Source of the DNA: Mnemiopsis leidyi
Lineage: Eukaryota; Ctenophora; Tentaculata; Lobata; Bolinopsidae
NCBI GenBank assembly: GCA_000226015.1
Contig: JH153124.1
Location: 44,993 to 108,992, forward strand
Length of the DNA stretch: 64,000 bases
Direction: 5' to 3'
The notes beneath the pieces are model-generated. The model was not told the DNA's origin. It made no database searches and saw only the letters and a program-made list of their open reading frames with translations. The position numbers and the translations under genes were made by a program. Shown piece after piece: positions 1 through 11,700 of the stretch. Each line of letters starts with the position of its first letter. The stretch's first letter is position 1.

Positions 1-160
<160 letters not shown>

Positions 161-780
161 TTGTACATACATTCACAGAACACTCAATTACACACGTAAC
201 TGAATATATCAAGGCTGTTCTATTCACTTGAACTTACTTACTTATCTTTGCATTTTGTAGGTTGGTGTCAAATTGCTGGATCAAGTTTCAAAACATGGCG
301 AAGTGTATCTTGATTTATTCGATTTTAATGTCCGTGTTTCAGCGAAAATTGATAATTCAGTTCCTACCTTACTTTGTTTAGGGAAAAAGCCACGTGTAGT
401 GAGGTTATATTGTCATTGTAAACTACCCATACACGATTGTATCACAATTGTAGAAATGTACAAGTATTAATATTGCTTCATTGACCAATCACGTTATCCC
501 GGAATATTATGAAATTCAACTTTGGCTGCAGGTGTTCACTTGTTGCAGCTTAAGTCATTAACGGACTCAAGTTTCTTAGCTTTTACGCTTATGTCGATAT
601 CTTATATACACATCGTTTGGATCATATCAACAATAATCTTCATGTCCGTGTACTGTATAATGTATATCACACTTTATAATTTGTACTTTATGGTTTATGC
701 ATCATGTAAGTGTACACTGTACAGTGTACACTGTGTACGAAGTAAATACACAAACATACCATCTAACAGTATTATCCCAG
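161..780. other. Likely SNX intron, no exon recognised
   Basis: This AT-rich stretch should be intron of the sorting nexin gene, because the exon at 781 begins in mid-protein. Short open frames at 273-470 and 522-956 do not resemble the sorting nexin segment expected here. A 20-base perfect palindrome built on TGTACACTGT lies at 711-730. Confidence 0.5.
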
Positions 781-3299
781 GGGAGGGAGAGGACAACGCC
801 TCCCTACGTCGAGCAATCACAAAACTGTCGGAGTTGGAAACAAAAATGGAGTCCGTGCACATTGAACAGTCAGACAATGACTTGTTTACATTCGGGGAAA
901 CTATTAAAGATTACATCTCCATCATCCAATCTGCCAAGGTGGTTTTTATATCTTAAAGCCTTGTGAAGAAGGTGTTTTGTTTTTACTTAAACTTGTGTGC
1001 ACTACTACATGTGTGCACTACGCATGCAACAACAAACATACCTACCTACCTACCTATTGAACCTATTGAGTAGTTTTGGAAAGGGCTTTTCCAGGGCCAT
1101 CACGCCATCTGCGGACCACCTTTCTGGCTGCACCAGTCAATCATGGAGTTTGAGTTCTTTGTCGTATATCCGGGAGTAGGGGGAGTATCAGGAATGTTGT
1201 CCATGAATGTTCCAAGAGAGATATTGAAAGTGTTCAAATCTGTGAGTGTGTTCACTTCTCTTGGGAGCAGGTTCCATAACATTCCTGCTCTAACGGAGAA
1301 GGAGTTATCGTAGTGCGACATTGCCAATGCTGAGGCTTTTTTACTGAGGGATGGTAGCACAATCTTGATACCAAGTCTTGGATTGTTTCTGAAGACCATG
1401 CCGATGTCGTTCGGGCATATACCCTGCAATATTTTCCAAACATGTATAATCATATAGCGCTCCCTTCTCCGTTGTAAGGAACACAGGTTTAACTCCTTCA
1501 GTCTATCCCAGTAGTAGATACCTAGAAAATCATCATAACTAATCATATTTCATACCTTGTATTTTAATGTGTCCCATGCACAGTACATCTCACTCATTTA
1601 CAATTGTATCAACATGTGCGATGTAATGCATCTCACAAAGATGAAACAAAAATATTCTAAAAATCTGTCTCGTCTCCTACAGGCTGCTTTTGACGAGCGC
1701 GTAAAGATATTCTCCACTTGGGAGTCGGCCCAGTCTACTCTGGCTAAGAAGAGAGAGGCAAAGAACAAGGCAACTGCTCAAGGAAAAGCTGAGAGAGTGG
1801 CCCAATGCGAGGAAGACATCAAATTTGTAAGTTTATTTGTGTCGACGTTTTAGGATATTTTTGATGTTGGCGATTTTTAAGTTGCATATTTGAGGTGATG
1901 ACGTTGTAATAACTTTTTTAGGTTATTCTGAATTATATAGAATCACTGAGCAACCGATCAATCATTAGACTGAAAATGTTGAATATTTGCAGACTGATGA
2001 TTTCGATCTCATAATGTTCAAATTTACAGACTAATGATTTTGATCTTAAAATGTTGAATATTTGCAGTGGGAAGGAAAAGTCGAAAAGTGCCAGGAAGAC
2101 TTCGAACTGATCAGCAAAAATTTGAAAGATGAAATCCGAATATTTGAGGTACCCGCAGTATTAGATTATAGCAAGCAATTACTTCGGGCTGTTCTTAGTC
2201 TCACCACGTGACCTGTCTCGTGACAGGGGATGGGTCACGTGACCCCATCAACGGTTAACTACACTATACACACTACACATAAGACACTATAGTAAGCCTG
2301 CCAAATAATTATTCGCATCCTGTAAAATATAGATTCTTAGAATATTACCTCTTGAAAATAATGATTTTTTCCAAAGGTCAATGTACTAAATCAATTTAAT
2401 CTTAGCTTCAATTTTTTTAATTATCGGTCTCGTGAACTATAACGTAAGGACTACTACGACATCGCATACTTTAAGAACTAGGAACTGGAATAAAAACGCG
2501 ATTGTAATTTGTAACGGTATTGTTCAGGAAGTGTGGGTACGAGAAGTGAAAGAAGCGATATCGTCTTATTTCCAGAAAACTATCGACAATCAAAGAAAGG
2601 TATGCAAATGTGTGTGTGTGAAAAGTGTGTGAAAAGTTTATCGCTGATGTTGTGTTTCTCGTCGTATCTATTGATTTGTTCTATGCTACAAAACCGCCCA
2701 TACCACTCGGAAGCAACATTTTGAAAATCTGTAGATTTGATGCAGTCTTGATGTTCCGTTTACCCGGTATGTGCGCTTGTGTATTGACTCCTCGAAGCTG
2801 CAGACTTTCAGTGCTTCTTTTATACTGCATAATGGGCCAATCTATACAACAGAAGCGGAGTACAATCGAGGAAAGGAATGTTTACATTTTACATTGCGTA
2901 GCGAGCAGTGATGCTGCCATATTTAAACTATCCCTATTTTCGCGCGTCAGCGACGCGCAAGCACGTACGTACGTTACGGGTCCAGCAACATAACGTAAAA
3001 CGTTGTACAGCTGTGAACACTCTATTTACCGGGCCTCTCGGGGAAAAGGAAGAAGGCCCGGTAACTTGAGGGACACGGTAAATAGAGGTTTTACTGTACT
3101 TGTTGCGTTGACTATTGAAAATGGAATGACTAAAGAGCTCGATGTTTAAGAATCGCATATTCGGGGCAATATATTCCTTTAAAAAAGATTGTCCATCTCC
3201 GGGTTCTTATATCTTGAAGAATCTCGCTATATAGTATTAACATTTCAGATCGTGGGACACTGGAAAGAATTTCTCCCTGAAGCCAAGATTATAAACTGA
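781..3299 (+). CDS. SNX1/2-like: Sorting nexin SNX1/SNX2 (Vps5), C-terminal BAR part, 5' end outside window
   Basis: Retromer-associated sorting nexins bind endosomal phosphoinositides through a PX domain and bend membrane with a C-terminal BAR domain. Only the BAR part is present, in five exons: 781-938, 1683-1826, 2068-2148, 2528-2599 and 3249-3299. Each is bounded by AG and GT and they join in frame. The peptide follows vertebrate SNX1/2 closely: EDNASLRRAITKLSELE, then SDNDLFTFGETIKDYI, then the stretch with REAKNK, then the C-terminal signature WKEFLPEAK followed by IIN and stop. The PX domain and N terminus must lie upstream of the window. An antisense LINE fragment sits in the first intron and a small inverted-repeat element in the last. 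Whether this is the SNX1 or SNX2 orthologue cannot be told, since the pair split within vertebrates. Confidence 0.93.
1095..1525 (-). mobile_element. LINE fragment, reverse transcriptase C-terminal region
   Basis: The minus strand encodes a segment typical of the end of CR1/jockey-type non-LTR retrotransposon ORF2: YYWDRLKELNLCSLQRRRER, then a P-N-D motif, then LWNLLPREV, and near the end GYTTKNSNSMIDW. It lies antisense in the first visible SNX intron. It is 5' truncated, as is usual for LINE copies. The frame is open for about 148 codons, which suggests a fairly recent copy. Confidence 0.8.
3008..3096. mobile_element. 89-bp pogo/Tigger-like miniature element
   Basis: The segment begins CAG and ends CTG between TA dinucleotides at 3006-3007 and 3097-3098. 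It contains the inverted subterminal units CTCTATTTACCGGGCCTC and GGCCCGGTAACTTGAGGG that recur at 18565-19284 and 20663-20779. It is the shortest member of the family in this window and lies in the last SNX intron. Confidence 0.7.
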
Positions 3300-4358
3300 A
3301 CTACTGGGCAGACAATTAGTATAGAAGAACTGCACTATGAAACTTCGGCTTAGTTTCACTCTTAGACCCTGCGATAAATACAATCCTGTTTCTGTTTCTT
3401 TATGTCTTTGAATGTGAGGGGAACGGCTCTTAGTAGGACAGTCGCTGCTGGCAGTTGATAAATCTTTATAGATCCCTTAATTTTATCGTTTACTGATAAC
3501 AAAATTACTAATTGACTATTTTGAGAATGATTAGCTTTTATAATTGTTATGATTGATGTTTTGTTTTAAACTTTGTGTTCTAATTTGTCAAATTTTGTAA
3601 AAACGGAGTATTCTGAACTAAATAGTGGAGACAGAAGTGATATTGACAACTTGGATATTATTATCATTGAAGATTGCAGGCTAATATGTTTTAAGATCTA
3701 TTGGAGCTGTGCATTTAACTGTCCGTCACTGGCCGCCCTGAAGTCCCCTAGTTTTGAAATTAAGTCGTTATTTATGGTATCTAAGCCTCCCTTATCCACA
3801 GTTCAACTTCCTGCACTACTGCACCATGGAAACGTAAACAAGCGCGCGCGGTTGAGCGCATATTAATTGACCATATAGCGTAATAAAACCAATATTTGAA
3901 ACAATGCGCCCTTACATAAAGTATGCCCTGCCTGTCACTGTTTCGCTTCGCTTTTTTCGTTAGAATCCACTGCTTTGTGTATTATTTATAGCCCATTTTG
4001 TCACCATTTGGGCCTTTACTCATCTCATCTTACTCATCACGGAATAAATTATGACAATGTGTAAAATGCAACTGCTATTGAAGAATTGTATTCTGTGTTG
4101 TAAGAAGTTTATCAAAACAACAATCTAATTTCAGTAGAAGTGTTACTAGGATACACACAAAGAGTACATACATATCGCGCATCTTTTTCGAAACTCAACG
4201 TGGAGAATGAATAGGACAATTTGAAAATGACAATACAATAACGGAACATAACAATATTTACATATTTGTACAGCGTAGGTACAATAGAATTCATGAAGTG
4301 TGCCCTAGACTACAGTTCAATAAGTTACTCTCATATAAAGGTCCTAAAACCAACAAGT
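3300..4358. other. Convergent 3' flanks of SNX and SPAG16
   Basis: The stretch lies between the stop codons of a plus-strand and a minus-strand gene, so it should hold both 3' untranslated regions. It is AT-rich, with several AATAAA-like hexamers. I see no coding exon or repeat. Confidence 0.6.
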
Positions 4359-6122
4359 TCAAGACCAAATCTTGACGGTAGTGTCTGAGCTGACAGAGAC
4401 GAGCATCTCGCCGTTTCTATTGAAAAGGGCGCCCTGGACCCCGTCCTCGTGTCCCGCGAGCTCGGTGATCTTGTTTTTCTCAATCTCCAACATCTTTACA
4501 CAGCCGTCGTTACTTGCTACCGCCAAACAGGCACCACTCGTGTCAAACCTAACTGAGTTGGCTGGGTGGGGCTCAAAATCGTACGTTTCAATTTCAACAA
4601 CTTGTCTAACGTCCCAGATCTTAACAATACCATAGGCATCACATGAGGCTATTGCAGTGCCTTGAGTGTTGAAGTTGATGTTGTTGATAGCGTTGACGTG
4701 TCCGTAGAGTGTTTGCGCGCAGAGACCTGTGCGGATGTCCCACATAGAGATGGTCTTGTCGGCGGAGCAGGTACAAAGAATGTTGGAGTAGGGTAGGAAT
4801 GTGAGACTATTAACACTGTCTGAGTGACCCCTGAAGGTGCACCGACACCGCTCCGAGATAACATCAAACAGCTTGGAGCTGTTGTCCATGGAGCAGGAAG
4901 CCAGGAAGTTTCCAGAATGATGCCAGGCAACACCCCATACCGGGTGGGAGTGGTCGTTGAACGTCGCTACACACTCTCCCTCGCTGAAATCCCACACTTT
5001 GACTGAAGTGTCGCCGGAACCGGTAGCTATTTTAGTGCCTTGAGGGTGGAAATCACATCCACCAATCCACATGGTATGTCCACGTCCGGTCAGTAAGAGT
5101 TCTCCGTCGGGAACACTCCACATTTTCCACGTCGTGTCATCACTAACTGTCGCAATGACATCTCGCATTGGATGCAGTGCGACATTGCTGATGGCAAGAT
5201 CATGTGCCTTGAAGGAATGTTGCTGATGATAACCGCCTGGTTTGGTGAGATGACATGCAACCGGGAGGCTGGTATTGAGATCAGGATTCACACCCGGCTC
5301 AATAGGAATGGCAGAATCTTTCGGGTGAACAAAGGTCTTCTTTGGCTGTTCTGCCTTTTGAACAATCTCATCAAGTTCAACTTCCTTCACCCGTGTCATG
5401 GTGACTTCGTTTGCGCTCGCTCTAGCAGTCTCGTAATTCGATAGTGTTGTCGTGAGGTTTGAAATCTTGCTGATATTCTTCTCACACTCGATCTTCGTCA
5501 ACATCTTCTCCCTCATTGCTGTCTCATATTTGTTTTTCAGTTCTTCCAGAGCTGGCTCGTACGACTGGTAATGCTTTTTAAGACGCCGAATATCGCTAAA
5601 CAGCTTCTCTTTCTCCTGCACGATCCTGCGATGATGCATGCGGTGGTAATCACGCTCTTTCTTCATCTTGATGAACTGAGTTCCGGCTTTGTTCACACTT
5701 CGACCCATCTTCTCGATCTCCCTCTGTAGAAACTTAACCCGGTTCTCTAGCTCTTCGTTCTGAACGTAACAGTCTGGAACCAACTCAGGGTTTTCCAGAC
5801 CACCGCGGGTCTGCAGCTCATACCACTCGCGCTGGAACGCATCCAGTGTCCGGGTCATCTTGTATCTGATAAGGAAGTTCCTGATGAAATCATCGACCAC
5901 CTCAGGTCGCCTAGTAACAGTAGCTTTAGGAATCTCGACAACTTCATGAAGTCCTTCACTCTGTAAGTTTTGTTGCATGGACCGCAGGGCGGTTTCCAGA
6001 TCCTCCTCAGCTTCAGAATCAGATACGTCATCATCAAATTTTACTTCCTCGTAGTCAACACTTTCAGCATCTTCCTCTATCTCGACTTTTTCTATGTAGT
6101 AGATGGGATCTTGGGTAGGCAT
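4359..6122 (-). CDS. SPAG16: SPAG16/PF20, ciliary central-apparatus WD40 protein
   Basis: SPAG16 (Chlamydomonas PF20) is a C1-C2 bridge protein of the axonemal central pair and is needed for ciliary and sperm motility. The 587-residue reading frame is uninterrupted, close to the roughly 630 residues of the long vertebrate form. The first 70 residues are acidic. A LisH-like stretch follows at about 75-105 (VVDDFIRNFLIRYKM). A coiled coil covers about 120-250, and seven WD40 repeats run from about 305 to the end, with typical S-D-T-T-W/K-W and G-H-x-D motifs. The coding region has no intron, unlike most neighbours. A strong 3' splice site (atattttcag) lies 5 bases before the ATG, so an upstream leader exon or a trans-spliced leader is likely. 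ROGDI lies upstream on the same strand. Confidence 0.95.
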   Translation of the reverse strand: MPTQDPIYYIEKVEIEEDAESVDYEEVKFDDDVSDSEAEEDLETALRSMQQNLQSEGLHEVVEIPKATVTRRPEVVDDFIRNFLIRYKMTRTLDAFQREWYELQTRGGLENPELVPDCYVQNEELENRVKFLQREIEKMGRSVNKAGTQFIKMKKERDYHRMHHRRIVQEKEKLFSDIRRLKKHYQSYEPALEELKNKYETAMREKMLTKIECEKNISKISNLTTTLSNYETARASANEVTMTRVKEVELDEIVQKAEQPKKTFVHPKDSAIPIEPGVNPDLNTSLPVACHLTKPGGYHQQHSFKAHDLAISNVALHPMRDVIATVSDDTTWKMWSVPDGELLLTGRGHTMWIGGCDFHPQGTKIATGSGDTSVKVWDFSEGECVATFNDHSHPVWGVAWHHSGNFLASCSMDNSSKLFDVISERCRCTFRGHSDSVNSLTFLPYSNILCTCSADKTISMWDIRTGLCAQTLYGHVNAINNINFNTQGTAIASCDAYGIVKIWDVRQVVEIETYDFEPHPANSVRFDTSGACLAVASNDGCVKMLEIEKNKITELAGHEDGVQGALFNRNGEMLVSVSSDTTVKIWS

Positions 6123-6868
6123 GGCTACTGAAAATATGCCAGGGTGTTATAAATGGATTATGACTTGTGGATGAATAAACCTGTATGATCAAATTTTGCT
6201 CAATTTATTTTGTGCAGATAAAATCTTCATGCTGTAAATCGTGGCAACATCATTTATATTGAATCAAAGTGGTAAATTCTGGAATTTGGTGCAATGAAAC
6301 AATAACGAATAAAACTCGTATTTTTAAATGAAAACAACCATTTCAAATTGACATGAAAACAATATTTTAAGTCCGCATGAGAGAATACATTAAAGCATTC
6401 AATCGCAGATGTGCATTATGTTGTATAATCTGCAGATTTAGCCATGAAAAGAATCAGCATCATCTATATCGCACAGTTCATAATCAACACATTCTTTTCA
6501 ATTCTACTACATAGATATCAAAATAACAATTTAATCCATTGAATTGATTATATTATGTCAGATATTCAATCATAGAAAATCAAAACAATTATCAACAGTA
6601 GAAAATACTCAACATTTTATGAAATAATGATTCCGCAAGGAATTCGCAATTTTAGATGAAATAAATTGTAAACTTGTAAAATTATTTAATTTACTACTAT
6701 CATCCAAATGAAGAAAAAAAAACAAAGGATTATCTTAAATTCACGAAATGAGCCACAAAATACAAATGGGCTCAAATAGAATTTCCGATTTTTAACATGT
6801 TACCAATCATGTTCAACAACTTTATTTATCATATCCGAAATAACAAGATAACCCGAATCAATACCTAC
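6123..6868. other. SPAG16 upstream region and ROGDI 3' flank
   Basis: This is very AT-rich and contains no supported exon. It must hold the SPAG16 promoter (or outron) and the ROGDI 3' untranslated region, as both genes are on the minus strand. AATAAA-like hexamers are present on both strands. Confidence 0.6.
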
Positions 6869-7714
6869 CTAACAGCAACTGTCAACAGTTTTCTTAACTG
6901 CCTCCTCAACCGGTCGGCAAACATGAGGGGAGGGCTGGGTAAAAACGGACAATTTCTGATAAACAAGCTGAATTTCGTTTTGAAGTTGCGTCAGTTTATC
7001 ATAAATATCCGTCATCCAGTGCACATTCAACATGATGGTACGATCACAATACGCGTTCTTAGGTAAACTGTACTTATCCTTAACGTGAAGATCTTGAGGG
7101 TTTTTCAGACAAGATATGGTGAGGACCAGCTTAATATCCTTGATGTGGAAGTTGACGAGAACTCCCGGCGGTAACTCAGGGGAGAAGACACAGTAGTTCC
7201 GATTAAAGGTGGTGGCCACGTCCTGACGAGGAAGAACGAGTTGGAGTTTACATCGCTTTATCTGGTCCAGGATGAAGTCTAGAGCTCTCTTAGCCAGACG
7301 GACGTCGGTTATCTTGCCCTTGGAGATGTCCTCACACTTTTGTTTGACGTAGAACATGTAGTTGGCGGCGTGTCCCAGCTGACACAACCTCCACGGGTTG
7401 TGCTCCTCCTCTTTGATACTTGCTACTGTTTTGATCGGTACGGGGTTGTTGTTGATCTCTATCGAGAGTTCCGTTTTAGTGATCAGTGTTCCCTTCATCT
7501 TGATGTGGCCTTTGACATGATCGTCTCTGAGGGACGAACTGAGGGGTATCGTTTCACTCGGGATTTCAGCCCCTGTTCTTGGACTCAGGAGGTTTTGTGT
7601 CGGGTCTGTAGACGCTAGCAATGGAGCAAACTCCTCAAAACTGGAAAGAAGATCTTTGAAAATGGGAGGGAGCTCAGCTGCTATAAACCATTCTTGTTCC
7701 TTATTTCCTGACAT
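6869..7714 (-). CDS. ROGDI: ROGDI homolog (leucine-zipper protein, V-ATPase/synaptic role)
   Basis: ROGDI is a small conserved protein. Its human gene is mutated in Kohlschütter-Tönz syndrome, and it has been linked to V-ATPase regulation and synaptic vesicles. The 281-residue frame is about the human length (287). Matching segments occur in the same order as in human ROGDI: EWFIAAELPPIFKDLLSSF near the N terminus, DHVKGHIKMKGTL, a helix with ALDFILDQIKRCKLQLVLP, VFSPELPPGVLVNFHIKDIK, and near the end WMTDIYDKLTQLQNEIQ then KLSVF. The N terminus aligns with the helical bundle and the centre with the beta domain. The gene has no coding intron. An acceptor-like site (ttattctaatag) lies 16 bases before the ATG. 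Identification rests on remembered family sequence; the order and spacing of the matches make it secure. Confidence 0.9.
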   Translation of the reverse strand: MSGNKEQEWFIAAELPPIFKDLLSSFEEFAPLLASTDPTQNLLSPRTGAEIPSETIPLSSSLRDDHVKGHIKMKGTLITKTELSIEINNNPVPIKTVASIKEEEHNPWRLCQLGHAANYMFYVKQKCEDISKGKITDVRLAKRALDFILDQIKRCKLQLVLPRQDVATTFNRNYCVFSPELPPGVLVNFHIKDIKLVLTISCLKNPQDLHVKDKYSLPKNAYCDRTIMLNVHWMTDIYDKLTQLQNEIQLVYQKLSVFTQPSPHVCRPVEEAVKKTVDSCC

Positions 7715-8731
7715 ATCACTGACTACTGACCTATTAGAATAAGGTTAGGTTAGAAACGATTAGGGAAGGTCTAAAAAGCAGTATGTAGATCGTAGTTGAA
7801 TGGGCATGGACTCAAAATTTAACAAACAGCGACGTTGAATATTACAGTGATTTAAAGTTTTTAGTCCATACTCTTATAGTCACTGTTGTAGTCGCTGTAG
7901 CTGCTACTGTCACTGTTATAAAAGTATAAACTCAAAAGATGGTGCTCTTCTTGATCTATGTTATAAATAGGACAATTCTAAGAAAGATGTCTGAAAATAT
8001 ACTGAGTCAATATTTACATGTATTAAATTCATTGTCTGGGAGCATATGGTAAGATTGGATGTAGAAATATTGGCTACTGCTTTTGTTGGTGGTCCGAAGA
8101 ATCATCCAAGTTACATGATGTGTACTCAATACTCAAATACTGTGAATATATTTGAACAGAAACGATTTCTACTGTATGGTTAAAACAATTCATGGACGGA
8201 CAACGCATGGTGGATCAAATAAACCTTATTGGAGGCACTGAAAGTACCCAAAAACAGAAAATCTCTGACAGAAAGGGACTGTAAACTGAAAGTTTTAGAG
8301 CTGAAATCTTTTTTCGGGGTCAAAATATAGCTGGCCCTGGGGTTGTGTGAATATATCTGTGGCTGAGTCGAAAATTTATTCGGGATCATTACAAATTTCT
8401 CCAAATCTAAAACAATTTCCGGGCAATTTTCCAACATCTACTCCTTTTAATCTTACAATAACATTTGTCAATTTATTTTAGGTCGGAGCTGATGAGACTC
8501 ATTTGATATTTCAGTAACGAATAAATTTGGGTAAAAAATGTGCTCACTGGCAGCTTTAGCTCAATAGAATAATAATATAAGTAATACATTCAACGTTAAC
8601 ACAGGAATTATTACCTAATACACAGTCGGTTGTTCACAAAATTAAGAGATAAAATTTCCCAGTATCCTGGTATGATGAAAATATTGAAAGATCAATTGAG
8701 AAATATTGCATTATAACAAAGACTTTCAATA
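7715..8731. other. ROGDI upstream region and receptor 3' flank
   Basis: No exon is supported here. A worn copy of the body of the window's tRNA-derived SINE lies at about 8085-8195: it shares CAAGTTACATGATGTGTAC, a TATTTGAACAGA-like stretch and AATTCATGGAC with the copies at 17414, 29269 and 29929. The rest looks unique and AT-rich. Confidence 0.55.
8085..8195 (-). repeat. Diverged SINE body fragment
   Basis: It aligns by eye to the body module of the SINE copies at 17414 and 29269, with many substitutions and short length changes and without the tRNA-like head. This is the oldest-looking copy of the family in the window. Confidence 0.6.
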
Positions 8732-11700
8732 TCACGCAATTGCTGATGCACTCAGAGCTTTGGTAATATTATCTTGATGTCTTTCCTCTTTCTTCTCTCT
8801 TTCTAATTTTTTCACAATCCGCTGCCGACAGAAAATGATAAGATTGATAAAAGCCACAATTAGTACATTATCGATTAAAAGCCAGATGTACTTGTACCAA
8901 ATAGTCTTCCTGAAATTATCGTACTTCTTCTGATCCTCGTTCTCACTTTCCACCAACATTCCAAATCCCAGGTCGAGGTCCAACCGGGTCTCGTTGCCCC
9001 GGCAGGTCGCCGCGCCCAGCCCGTAATCATACCACGTGACCAAGGAGAGAAACCTGTCTGCCTTCATCTTCTTGACACACATCTGGGTACCGGCCAACTC
9101 TATGTCCCTGGACGGAAGGGACAGTTGGGTGAGGTACTGGCCGCACGGCGGCACATCGCACGTGCTCGACTTGTTGTCGGCGGTGTAGCACCAAGGCCGG
9201 TAGAAGATCTTGTCGGCGGGGTTTCCGGGGTTACGACACAGATTCTTTTCTAGGTGACTGTACTGACTCTGTAAGGGGACGGGTAATGTTATTGCTAGTA
9301 AACTACGTCTAGCTTTCTAGACAGGATGGTTGTTCCGGTCTCATTATCCTTCAAATCGATTATATACACAGAGTTATTCAGATCGATTATTATTTTTGAA
9401 CCTTAAAAACGTTGAATATCGAAATTTATATTAAGAAGTGAATTATGATGATATCTTATAAGTACTGTGATATCTAATGATATTTTAGTCAGAGGAGGAT
9501 TTTAGAGTCACTTAAAACTTAAAAAAGTAAAATTCACGCATATACCTGCGTTGCATCCCATTTTTGGCAAAGTTCCCCGTCTTTAGTTCTATGCACATGA
9601 CCTGTGTACTCTTTACCATTGCCAGTGTAACAATCGTTTAGCTGATGAGTCAATGTCAATGTCTGCTAGTTTGCTCAAGACTTGGTGAAAACTAAAAAAG
9701 AAGTAAAAAGTAAAAAATAAGTATTATAAAAGATGGGAAGCCTGTTTTTGCGTTCTCATTTCGACTTAGCTTGCTCGCTGCTTACATTTGAGTCTGTGTT
9801 AGTGGTTTCATCTTCAATCATGACAATAAGATGATGATCGTTCTTAACCAGAACCCCACAAATTTTGGGTTGAGGCGGAGGAACAGGACATCGCTCTCTA
9901 GAAAACTTCAACTGAGCAGTAGCAGGAGCACTTTTCCGGCCAGTAGCAGCACTGATGGTCCACAGGAAGAAGTTGTAGACGTTATCTACGGAGAGGGAAT
10001 TTAGCAGCTTTAGATCTTTCGGGGAAATTTGATATTCATAAGATGAAAAAAGGGAGGTTTAATGATCTGTTTCCTCTGTTGTTAAAGTAATACAAGGCAA
10101 AAAGAGGTTTTTTGTATTTTTGAAATGTAACCTGCTTTGAATCTTTCAATTTTCAGCATAATTGAAGTGGTATTTCGAGGAATGTTGTCACGGCTGACCA
10201 AAAGATTCATTACTTTTTTAGACCTTTTGTCCATATCAGACGTTTCTAACTGCCGTTCGAAGATTCCATCTTCGTCGCCATACAATTCCAAATCATTCTC
10301 ATTTTCGTTGGTATCCATGTCCTCGACGGTTCCTTGTCTGACTTTCAACATGAAATTTTCCACCAAACTTAGAGAGTGTGGAAACTTCCATTTTATGAGG
10401 ACAACAACAGATGGAAAAACTCCCTTTTCGTACCAGATCTGTAGAATAATTCTCTTGAAACATTGGAAAACAATAATATGATCTACGTAGTATGTGGCGA
10501 ATACTGAGTGATCTAGTTAAACGTATTTTGAAGCTTGAAGAACATTGATCTGTAACTAGGTCAGTAGTTCTCAAGTTCTTAAAAAGAACCTAAAGCCATA
10601 TTATGAAATGAACAGCACTGGCCACATTTATAAGATTCAAGAACTCCCAGTTTTACTTGAAATTTTTTTTGTTTCCCTGTTACGGAGTCACAGAGTGACA
10701 TGATAGAAGTCTAAGTTTCCCACGATAATGAAACTATTAAAGTTTTTAAGAAACAGATCATGGAAGGCAAAAAGTGAAAGAGAATATTCTAAGTCTAGCC
10801 ACTTGGACGGCCCATGTGAGCCTCCCACGTTATGTATTTAACACAGAGCAGAGTGGCAGTAAAAAGAAACCATCCAAACAAGTGACAAGGATACCACGTG
10901 GTAACTAAGGTGATCACGTGATCCAGGAAAAAGAAAGAGTTAAGCGAGAGAGAAACTGAGAGCTATTTTCATGATTATCCTTCACATGTCGAAAGTTTCC
11001 GGTTAGCACATGCTAGCCAATCGCCAGGGATGCGATTCATGACACGACACAAGTCGTCTCTACTTAAACCCACACTTCCGTACAGAAATACGGCTATATC
11101 TTACCTGTTGTACATCTAACTGTTTGGGCTTGTGTGTCTGAGAGTTGAACACTTCGTTCAAAGTTCGCAACATTACAGGTCGAGTAGGAGGACCTACTTC
11201 GGTTGTGTTCCCTTTCGTTAGAGAAGCTTGCACACTGATCATGTACCTGGATATCACGTGTTGAAACAGGCGAAGCTCTTGGTAAACTTGTAGTTGAATG
11301 ATTGGTCCATTCTTTATAAGTTGCATGGTAACGAATTAAATTTGAATAGTTCTTCTCGGCTCAAGGAGTTGCACGATGCACAAATAAAAACAGTTGGTTC
11401 ATTAAAAAACATTTGGTTTATTAATCAACTGTTTTTATTTGTACAACTTCTTGAGCCGAGAAGAACTATTCAAATTTAATCCTCGTAAACTTTGTTAGAA
11501 GAGTTTACTTAACCGTTAGAAACTTAAATTTTAACAATTCAATATCTTACATCCTGCATAAATCCTGCCTCGAAGCATTTCAAACCTGGTTCCATTCTGT
11601 AAAGGTTCGATATTCAAGGTGTCACTTCCGGTAAAAGTAACTGATCTGCTCTCACTGATGTCGCTCAGCGGGTAAAACGTAACTTTGTAGTCAAGCGCCC

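Noticed and set aside
273-470. A 65-codon frame near the window start as an SNX exon
   Set aside because: Its sequence does not resemble the sorting nexin region that should precede the exon at 781, and its end lacks a donor in a suitable place.
4372-5444. Plus-strand frames opposite SPAG16
   Set aside because: They are shadows of the WD40 coding strand; the minus-strand frame has clear family identity.
8732-9665. The kringle-TM exons as a separate ROR- or MuSK-like kinase gene
   Set aside because: The exons join in phase to the upstream Ig/FN3 exons, and the tail ends after about 30 residues with no kinase domain.
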